Source: Edaphochlamys debaryana
Taxonomy: Eukaryota; Chlorophyta; Chlorophyceae; Chlamydomonadales
DNA length: 64,000 bases
Direction of reading: 5' to 3'
Assembly (NCBI GenBank): GCA_016858145.1
Contig: JAEHOE010000024.1
Location: 558,001 to 622,000, forward strand
The notes beneath the pieces are model-generated. The model was not told the DNA's origin, made no database searches, and was given only the letters and a program-made list of their open reading frames with translations. The position numbers and the translations under genes are program-made. Of the stretch, positions 48,938 to 58,700 are shown piece by piece (within the stretch, counting starts at the first letter, position 1; each line of letters opens with the position of its first letter).

Positions 48938-49718
48938 GCGTGCCGACGAGGGCGCACCACAACCTGCAGGGCGGAGCGGAGGTTCACCGTCAGGAGGTCG
49001 AGGCACTGTTCTTGCCTACGATGCATGCTTTCAAGCCATCCTCAAGCAAGCTCGACCCCGGCGGGCCGGCGACGCCATGCAGAGCACAGCATTCCCAGCA
49101 TCATGTCTACGCGACCAGCTCAGGACTTGCCTTCTAGCTCCTCTGCTTGCATACCGTGCTCCATGCATGCCCTGGGGGAAACAGAGGTCCTCGCCAGGCC
49201 TGGCGCGCATGCGGTCGCCGGAGCCCTACTTGCAAATGCAGACTTGCTAGTTGGCAGTGCCTGCCGCCTACTGCGGTCTTGGACACCCCAAGAGAGGTCG
49301 AACGAGGTCGCTCAGCGTGCAAGTGGGACCGGACGGGACCTCCCGGCGCAAAGACAGGAAGCACTCTTTGGCCGTGAATGTATAGATTAACTACAGCTTG
49401 TATGCGAGTACCCGGGGTAACTCGCCAGAGCGAGCGACTTGAGTCGCCTGGAGTCCAACAGCCCCGCTCGCAATCACGCTTGCACGGCCCAGCTTAAAAG
49501 ACCGACCGCGCTTGACAACACATGACCACGCTTGACCGCGCAATTCAAGGGCCAGCCGAGTTTGACCGAGCCTGCCGGCATGCCCACCCCTCAAACACGC
49601 GCACACGGTCCCCTGGTCCGGCAGCCAGCAAGGACCTCAAGCCCCGGCCCTGTTGCCCACCATCATGCGTCGATGGAGTTCCTCAGCCACGCAACACAAG
49701 CGTAGGCCAGACCTCAAA
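48938..49718. other. Intergenic between SET genes B and C
   Basis: Holds the promoter side of gene B and the 3' flank of gene C. No gene, repeat or RNA was recognised. Confidence 0.45.
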
Positions 49719-52700
49719 CTAGCGCCCTGGATCTCCCCTGTGGATCGCGGCCATATGCCAGGCCTGCTCATGCGCCCGCCACCAGTCCGCCCCGTAGTCC
49801 CGCAGCAGCTGCTCCCCGGGCTGGATGTCGCGCAGGGCAACCACCACCGGCAGAGTCAGGCCGCGGACGGACACGGGCACGACCTGGGGTGGGTGGGGTG
49901 GCAAGGTGGGAAGGGACGGAATCGAGCAGGGAGGAGAGAGGACTGAGAGGACTGTGCCGACTGTGCCGACTGGCCCCGCTGCAACACAGACACAGACACG
50001 CACGATGGGCGTGCCCCGCTAGGTAGAGCGCAACCGACCGACATGTCGGCGGCCGCGGCCCGGTCCGCGTGGGCCAGAGGCCCAGCTCCGCTCAAAGTAG
50101 AGTACTCGCTGACCACCCCCTTGAACCGCGAGCGACGCACTCGCGCGAACCTGACCGGCCACATCAATGGCTTCTCCGCAGCAGAACTCGGAAAGAAAGA
50201 TACCCTGGACCTAGTGAAACTGGCAATTAGCGACATCACGGATGAGCTCAAGAACGCTGGCCCGAAGGCCGTTCAGCAATTCGGCGGCATCCGATTCACG
50301 GACCTTAGCACAGCGGACCCCGACGCCCCAGCCGCCTGCCTGGCCACCATCACGCTGGCCCTGAGCGATGCTGGGCAGGCGAAGCTCAAGAGCATGCTGG
50401 CCGCGGTGGCCGACTACGCCGGCGACAGCGTGTTCCAAACCCCCGCCATCCTCTCTGGCCCCCCCACCGCCCCCTCCTACATCCCCGAGGTGGACTGGAC
50501 GGTGGAGTGGACCGAGGACCTCATCGCCATCGACTCCTACGGCTGGCCGACCGAGTTCGGTGAACTGAACGTGCGAGAGGTGACCCGCTTCACCCTGGGC
50601 TCCCTCCCTGCGCGCGTGGCAACGCACGTGGACGGCTGCTCGGCCCTGGAGTCGGGAGACCGCTGCATCCTGTACTTCCCGGCGGGCACGAAGCTCCCGG
50701 GAAACCTGAACGAGCCCCCTCCGGCCTCGGGCCGGAAAGAGCGGGAGGACTGGACCAAGTACCTGGACGGGTCGAAGACCAACGACCCCACCTTCACGCT
50801 GCGGTGCCGCCCCCTGCACCGGGGCAACTACGACCGCGCCTTCCACAATGGCGCCCTCAAGCACGAGGCGTACAGCAACAGCAAGCAGCGGCACCAGCCG
50901 CCGGAGTCGGAGGACGCCGAGGACCCGTACATCGGCCCCTGGGCGGATGACGTGGACGCGGCTGAGGCTGAGGCGGCAGCCGCAGCGGCCGCCGCCGCCG
51001 CCGCAGCAGCAGCAGGAGCGGCCGTACAGGAGGAGGAGGCGGAGGGCTCGGGGGAGACCGGGGGCGGCGGCGCACCAGCGGCCAGCACCGAGACTGTGGG
51101 GGTGGCGGCTGAGGAGCAGGAGGCGGACTCCACCGCTGCCGTGGAGTCGCACCCCGAGGGCACCGACAGCGAGGGCGGCGAGAGGGCGGCGGAAGGGGGC
51201 GAGGGACTGGGGGTGGACGAGGCGGACCCAGCCGCCCACGAGGAGCCAGCGGGAGCCGACGGGCAGGCGGACTTGGGCTGCGCGCCCAACGCCGCGGCTG
51301 GGGCGGGAGACGACGGCCAGCTGCCGCCGGGCCTGCTGCGTGCGGCCGCCGCCGTGGACCCGGAGGGCGACGACGAGCAGATCACGGCGCTGGCGGCCCT
51401 AGCGCTACCCCAGCGGGGCGGAGCGGGCAGGGACCGCGGCCCTGCACGGGGCGGGGCCACAGGCCGCCTCAGCGGCAAGAACGGCAGGGGCGGCGGCAGC
51501 ACCGGCTCGAGCCCCCCTGGGAAAAAGACGAGGGTGCCGCTGCCCTCGGAGACGGACCTGGACGACGCTGGTGGAGGCCACACCATCCCGGCGCGCCGCT
51601 CCCTCGCCGCCAGCTGGGCGGAGGTGGCTTCGGGCGACCTCATCTAAATGCCCGGGCGCCGCCCTCGGGAGCGAGCTGGACTCCCACCGCTCAGTCCTCG
51701 GTGTTTACAATGAAGGACCCCCCTGGGGTCACAGCGCTGAACGCTGGGGCCAAGCGACCCACCTCACGGGCTTGCCCCCTCAGGGTCGCAACCCACAACG
51801 TACGAGGCATCTTGGGGGGTGGAAACCGTCAGCTGGATCGCCTTACCGCCCTCATGCAGCAGTGGGCGAGGCAGCGGCTTGACGTAGTATGTTTACAAGA
51901 GACTAAGCTCCCAGCAGCGCAGACCAACTGGGTGCAGACCCAGATGAGCGTCATTGCAGCCCAGCTCCACGTGGGCGACTGGCAATCCTTTTGGTCGCCG
52001 GCAGGCCAGGGGCCACGGGGCGGCCCAGCCGGCGGCGTCGCCATCCTGATACGTAAAGCCTTGATAACTGGAGGAGCTCTACAAGTGCCTGTGGCTCCTT
52101 CAACGACCGACACAGAGGGCCGACTTGTGCAGCTGCCAGTACGATGGGGTGGCCACAGCTTCACGCTGACCTGCGCCTACCTTCCTTCCGCCAACCCTTC
52201 AGCTCAACGTTGCTTTATTGAGACTGTCCTCGGCCCCAGTCTGTCAGCCACGAGCACCCACCTCCTAGCAGCCGACTTCAACTTCGTCCCCAACCCCGCC
52301 CTGGACTCGTCCGCGACTTGATGATGGCTGCGGCTGAGCGGCACGCGGCCCTTCAGCGCGACTTCTCCGCGCTCAGCGAGGACTATGGGGAGTTCAAGAG
52401 GGTGATAACACAAAACTACAACGTCACGGACCGCGCCATCGCGAGCCTCCGGAGGGAGCTCAAAGCGGACATTGCCCAGACTGAGCGCTTCTCTGAGCTG
52501 ATCGTGGAGACTGCCCCTAAGGAGGAGCGGGGCCGGCTGCTGCTGCGGGAGGTCTCAGATGAGATGGCGGACCGGCTGCGGTCGGGAGACCTGTCGAGGC
52601 TGGGCTTTTCGGGGCGCACTGAGCTCCAGGCTACCGTCCAGCGGAGCTGGAAGGGGGAGGGGGGGTGGAATGTGGTTGTCGGGGTAACGGCAGCACAGCG

Positions 52701-55700
52701 GGCTGAGTTTCGGCGCAGGGCGAAGGAGGTGCGGGTGGTGAGCGGGGTGGTGGTGACGCCCTACCTCAACGCGCTCGGCAGGGCGCTGAGGAAGGAGCGG
52801 AAGCCTATCTTTGATGAGCTGCAAGCCAAGGGCCTGGCGCCTCGCTGGTTTAAAGGGGCGGATATCCTGTTTCGTGAGGGGGGGGGCTGGATGCGGCAGG
52901 GGTACCCTTAGGGGATGGGCGGTTCTATGGCCCAGTTACGGGCGGGGTCAAGCCCCAGGCGGTTGATGGTCGCGCTTTGCGCAGTTCTAGGTCTTGCAGG
53001 AGGCAAGGCCCGTGGAGTAGGCCGAACGGCCGCAGCGTCCAGCGCTGTGATTCTTTTGAGGATCCTTCATTGTAAACCCGAGGACTGGGTCTACAATGCA
53101 CCGCTTTGGGGCAACCCAGCCCTGCCCGCGGGGAACATCGACAACAACGCCCCAAGCTGGGGCCTCAAAGGCGAGTTCACAGATCTGTTCGCGGTTCCGG
53201 GACTGCGGACAGTAGGCACGGCAGTCCGCTGCCTAGATGAGCTTGAGCGCATCCGAGGGATGCACGGGCTGGAGGGCAGCATAGGCCGGGCTCTCGCACG
53301 GGCGAGGGCCCAGATCAACAGGTCATATACCAAAAGGGTAGTACAGAGCATTTTGGGCACGCAGGTGGGAGCACTCCCGCAAGCACTCCGCAATGGACTA
53401 GACATGGGACAGCGCCTGGGCGCGCTTATTAGCCGGCTCCCGGCCGGGTGGGCCGAAGCAGCACGGGGGGTGGACGATCAGGCGGCCGCCCCAGGGGAAG
53501 AAGAGGCTTGGGCGAACATTGCCAGGGGCATAGGCTGGGAGGACGTCAGCTTGGCAAAGATGACAGTTAGCCTGGCCACGCACATGCAATTGGGACCGGC
53601 TCGGGTTAAGCTAGCACGGAAGCATGCACTTTACATTCAGGAGGCGTACGGCACAGACACGGCATCAGCAGAAGCAGTGGCAAGTCTGAAAGCGGTTTGG
53701 CCGAGGTTGTGGGGCATTAAGTGGGATCCGGGCAATAAAGAGCCCTTGTGGAGGCTGGCGATGGATGGCTTCCCGGGATTTGGCATGCACCGGAGCCAGT
53801 TAGGAACTGAGAACGTGGCGAGGTGTCCGTGTGGGCGGGCCATGGAGCAAGGCGATCGGCTCCACCATTTCTGGTATTGTCCAGCCGCTGTGGCTGTTCG
53901 TATGCGCCTCAGTCATGGTATTGGCAGGGCGGTGAAACGACACGAGGTGTGGCTTGCTGTGCCCCCAGAGGGCACCGGGATTCATGCGCGAGTGTGGGAC
54001 GTGGTGTGTCTGGCCGCGATATGCGCGATGGACCGGGCCAGAAGGTACAAGTATGCGCACAGGGACGCTCAGGACCACTCCTTGATGATGGCACAGGCTT
54101 TAGCAGTAGCACGAGGCGAGTTTGAGGGCCGTTTGCAGTGTTTTGCGGAGGTTGGGCTCACGCACAGGGGCTGGGATGAGGTCCCAACCGACCACCCTTT
54201 CCTAGCGGCCAGGGCGGACGGATCAGTGCAGTATGCAGGCCCGGACGCCCCTTGATGGAGGCGGGGCACACCCTGCGGCGCATAACAAACGGGAGGGAGC
54301 CGCAGGGGGGGGGGGGGGGTTCGCCCGGCGGCGCATAACAAACGGGAGGGAGCCGCAGGGCAGGGGCGGGGACCGGGTGAGCTACACGTGGCGTTTGATG
54401 GGATGTGCACCTTGCGGAAAGGGGACATAGTCCTCTGCGGCGCATAACAAACGGGAGGGAGCCGCAGAGTGGGAGTGAATGTGGGGTCGGGAGAGCCAGG
54501 ATCGAGAGGTGTACGGCCAACAGTGTGAGCACATGATGAACGGTGAACGGTTACTGGTAGGAGGCGCGGCCGAGGAGGGGCCATCGATACACGTTGAGCA
54601 TGGTCATTGCGTGCCAAGGACTAAGGTGGGACCTGAGTGTGGTCAGTGCAAAATATGACAGGGACTTGCGTTCTGGCTTGCAGGGGGCAAGCCCGTGAGG
54701 TGGGTCGCTTGGCCCCAGCGTTCAGCGCTGTGACCCCAGGGGGGTCCTTCATTGTAAACACCGAGGACTGAGCACAGGGCACAGAGAACAGGGCGGGTGT
54801 AAGGCGAGATAGACGCGGGATCTGGCCAACGCTCAGAGGGATGTCAATTAAACAGTGGGAGGTCCCTTGTCGTACGAACCACTACGGCACCCACCGCGCA
54901 GTTGGCGGCTCGTGCCGCGGCGCCTCCCTCGTCCCCCACGTCGTTGCCCTCCACCCAGCCCCGGGGCTCTCGCCGGGGGTCGTTGATGAGGGCCGCGAGG
55001 CTGCCATACCCCAGCATCGACAGCTCCCAGCCGTCCGGGGAGCCTGCACGCAACACAAGAGAAGGCAGGTGTTGAGACTCGGAGCAAGGAGAGACCGCAT
55101 CCCTCGCGTACGTACCTGGCATGGGCAGCCGGAACGCTCCCTCCAGCAGCTGCCAGGCGTACCGCTCCCCCGCCTCCCCTACGCCGTTGACGGATCGAGC
55201 TGCCAGCTCAGCTTTCGCATCCGTTGACAGGAAGCGGAATCCTTGGCCAGCAAACCTTCTCGACGCGGCTCTCGGCATTACGTATCCGCCCATCACGCCC
55301 AGTACGGCGCCCTTGCGCAGCGCTGCGGCCGCGAACAGTCCCGCACCGCCGCGGCCCTCGTCCCGGCCTGGCGCCAGGGAGCTCGGGCAAAGCTGGGGCG
55401 CGTGCTCGGGCAGGGGAGCGTGCCAATCGATGGCAATGCCCAGGAGCCGAGCCATGGCCGACTTGATAGCAAGCCCCGGGATACCGCCGCCCCCCCAAGC
55501 TGAAGAATCAAGAATCCGGATCTGCTCGCTCTCGGGCTGTGCATCCGCCAGGCCTCCGTCCAGCCCCTCCGCCGCCAGCTGCTCCGCCAGCCCCGCCTCC
55601 CACGCCTCCATGGCGCTGCGCACCCCGGGCGCCAGCTCAGGGTGGAACGTCAGCCCGCACAGCCGCAGCTCGCCCGGCTGGAGGGCGGGCGGCGGGACCG

Positions 55701-58700
55701 CATCACGCGACAGCGCGCAGCCCTGCAGGTGCGCCGCCGACAGCGATGGGGCCGGCCAGTGCGGGTTGGCCACTGCTGCCGCTGCCACCAGCTGCTGCTG
55801 CTGCTGCTGAGGCTGTGCCACAGGGAGGCCCGCCTGCGCCGCCGCCACCATCTGTTGCGCCCCTGCCGCCGCCGGGACGGCGACAAGGGCCGGGGGCAGC
55901 CCAGCGCCCGCCTGCTGCAGCGCCTGCTGTGGAGGCGCGTGTTGTTGCAAGGCTGGAGCCGCCTGCTCAACTTGCGCTGGCGCGCCCTCCGCGACTGCAG
56001 ATGCCTCGGCTGCGTGGGGCGATGCTGGCTGTACTGCCGGCTGCGTAGCTGCCTGCCCTGGCTGCACGCCTGCGGGGGCCGAGCGCTCGTCTTGCGCCTC
56101 AGCCGCAGCGGCGGCCGCCTGGGCCCCCGCCGCCGCCAGGGGTCCCGGTGGCCGCGGCTGCAGTGGCTCCTCCTTAACGGCTGCCGCCTGCTGCAGCGGA
56201 GGCTGGGTCCTGGCTTGGGCCTGGCGCTCTGCAGGGCAAGTGGCGTCTTGACTGGCCCTCGCAGCCGCCGCCCCACCGCTCTGAGCGGCTCCGCTGGGAC
56301 CCGCCGCGCCGTCCGCCTGCGGTGGCTGCAGGCGCACGGAAGGCCCCGCCGCCTTGCCGTGCTCGGGCCCCGGCGACTCCAGCGGCGGCGGCGGCTCGTC
56401 TTCCATGGCCTCCGCCTGGTCCTCCGCCTGCGGCGCCTCGCCCCGCTCAGCGACCGGCGAGGCAGCCTGCACGGTGGAGCGGGGATGCGGCAGCTGGGCC
56501 CCTGCCTCCGCACCGGCCGCCTCCGCAGCACCTTCCGGGGCGTCAACGTGCATGGGTTCCGGCTGGGCGGTGGGCCCCGCCCCGACGCTGTCACCGCTGG
56601 CCGCCTCCTCCGCAGCGCTGGGGCTCTCCCGACGCTCCTTGGCAGCAGCGGCAGCGGCCCCTGCCGCCTGCGGCTGGGGTGTGGGGGCGCTGGCCGCAGC
56701 ATCGCCTGCCGCTCCGCCCGAGCTGGCCGCTGGCTGCGTATCCGCAAAAGAGACCCGGGGCCGCTTGGCCTTACCGGCGCTGGGCTGTGCCCTGCCCGGC
56801 ATGGCAGCCTCCGTCACGCCGCTTGTGCTGCCGCTCCGCTTGCGCTGCCCCACCGCCGCTGCCTGCGCAGGGGGACTGCCCACCCCACCTACTGCCGACT
56901 TGCGGCCGCTGCTCGCAGCCTTGGCCTTAGGGCCCGGCTGGGCCCCGCTCGGGCCTGGCCCGGGCCCGCCTGCGGCCCCAGCGCTGCCCTGCCGTCGTGA
57001 CGGCGGCTCAGAGGGGACGGCTCCGGGGCCCGCCTGGGCCTGCCCTGGCGGCGGCGGGGCCGCCTCCGGGTGTAGGATGCGGTAGCATTTGGCCACCAAG
57101 TGGAGCGTAGCGAGCCGTACCTGCGGAAGGGGGTGGCAGTGAGCGAGGAGTGAAACGCAGGATGCGGCTGTTGGGGGCTAGGCAGGCACTTAAGCCACAG
57201 TGTGGAGCGCAGCCGCTCGCAACTCCGGGAGGAAGGAATAAACGGGGACGCTGAAATGCTACGGCAATGAAGTATAGAAGTGGGGTCAAGCGTGCTGGAG
57301 GCAGGCAACTGGACAGCTGGTAGAGGCTGAGGCGTGCGCCCTTCCTGTCCTACGCTGCTGGCAGCCTGGAGCGAGAATACAAGGAGGCGGGGGCTGGACG
57401 TTGGACATCGGACAGCGGAACGTGTTGCATTGACCAAGGTCCCACCTGGTGGGTCTCCCTCGTGGGGTCCGTGAAGACGCTGTAGCCCTCGGCCCACGGG
57501 TCCCGGGGCAGACGCCGGCACCGCTCCGCCAGCGCCAGGCTCCCACCCACCGTCTCGGGCGTTAGGAACTCGTACTGGCTCTGCAGGGAATTGCCATAGG
57601 GACGCACGCAGCCGTTCATGCAGACGCACAGCGTTAGTACAGGATGGCGGCGAGACGTGGACCTTGGGCGGCTCAAGATGGCACCGAGCTGGACCTGTGC
57701 GGGCAGCGACGAAAGCCCACATGTATGGGGGCCTATGCCAGTGCCCGTGTCACCTTGATGCAGCGCTGCAGGTAGCGATACTGGTGCGGGCACCCCGCGG
57801 GGACAAAGACCGCCTCGTGCTCGTACTGCTCGAAGTGCCATGAGCGTACCTAAGAAGAGGAGGAAGAAGAGGTGAGGCGGAGCTGAGGTAGGGAGTTGGG
57901 GTCTTGGGGATCGCATGCTCGAACGCGATGTACGGCATGCACCGGCAAGGGTACGACAGCTTACCCCCATCGCCTGCAGCTCCTCCCAGTGGCGGTCCCT
58001 CACGTAGGCGTTCTCGAAGAGGATGGGGTCCTTTGCCTGCTTGCAAGAAGGATTCGCTCATGATCAGGAGTGACTGCCAAGGAATCTGCCCTGTAGCACC
58101 TCAACACGCAGCTCTCCCCAACCCCTCCTCACCCCGTCCAATCCGGGAAAGTCTGCCGCGTGCTGGTTCATGTACCTGTGGAAAGGGCATGGTAAGCTCA
58201 CGCTGCGTCCCTGCAACTGCCAGCCCGTTCCCCCCACGCACCTCCCCAGCCCCTCCGTGTCCTCCCCGCCAGCCCAGACGTCCCACACCGCTCCCGCGCC
58301 TCCGTAACTGCAAGGGAAGAGACAGCGGGGCGACAGCACAGCCTCTGTCAGGCCACCGACCTTGCCTGCTGACCTCTAGTTACCCTCTGCAGGTTTCCAG
58401 ACCAACACAGCATCGCGTGTAAGGCCCTTCACCCCCTACATGTTGGACTCGGAGCTAGGCTAGACCGACGCCCCTGGGAGCTCCTGACCCCGGTTTCCCC
58501 AACCGACCCACCCGGGCAGCTCTGGCTTGTCGTTGCCGCAGCGGACCTGGGTCGGCCCAGCCGCCGCCTGGGCGGACCCCGATGCGCCTGCCCCGCCGCC
58601 TGGCCCCGACGCCGAGTCCATGAAGTGCATCAAATCCAGGGTGTCGACCATGTCCGCGTGGAGACGCACCACACAGGCCGGCTCCGTGCCATCCTCCGGC

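Larger units (their letters stand above)
49990..54780 (+). mobile_element. Damaged non-LTR (LINE/L1-like) retrotransposon complex
   Basis: On the plus strand, opposite to gene C, there are in order: an ORF1-like protein (50043-51647), an apurinic-endonuclease fragment (51701-52317), a second ORF1-like fragment (52321-52911), an ORF2 C-terminal fragment with a CCHH-type zinc motif (52915-54255), a 3' region with three 33-nt hairpins and a TGTAA-containing end (54753). No reverse-transcriptase YADD/FADD core is visible between the endonuclease and the C-terminal part. It is therefore an internally deleted or chimeric, non-autonomous copy. Exact ends and any target-site duplication are uncertain. 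Confidence 0.8.
49884..54894 (-). other. Enlarged last intron of gene C (5,011 bp)
   Basis: Donor GTGGGT at 54894 and acceptor AG at 49884 are the same sites used in gene A (143-bp intron, 26649-26791) and gene B (196-bp intron, 41431-41626). Removing the retroelement (about 49990-54780) leaves about 220 bp of ordinary intron, which matches the paralogues. The boundaries and reading phase are therefore well supported by comparison. Confidence 0.8.

Noticed and set aside
50970..51030. Alanine run in ORF1 and CAG/GCT runs at 45856 and 55790 as disease-type expansions
   Set aside because: Short homopolymeric residue runs are common in GC-rich volvocine proteins and need no special explanation.
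54844..54895. Stop at 54844 as the true C-terminus of gene C
   Set aside because: The frame after 54895 is intron-like. The GTGGGT donor there is shared with genes A and B, and the expected last SET exon is present at 49883-49719.
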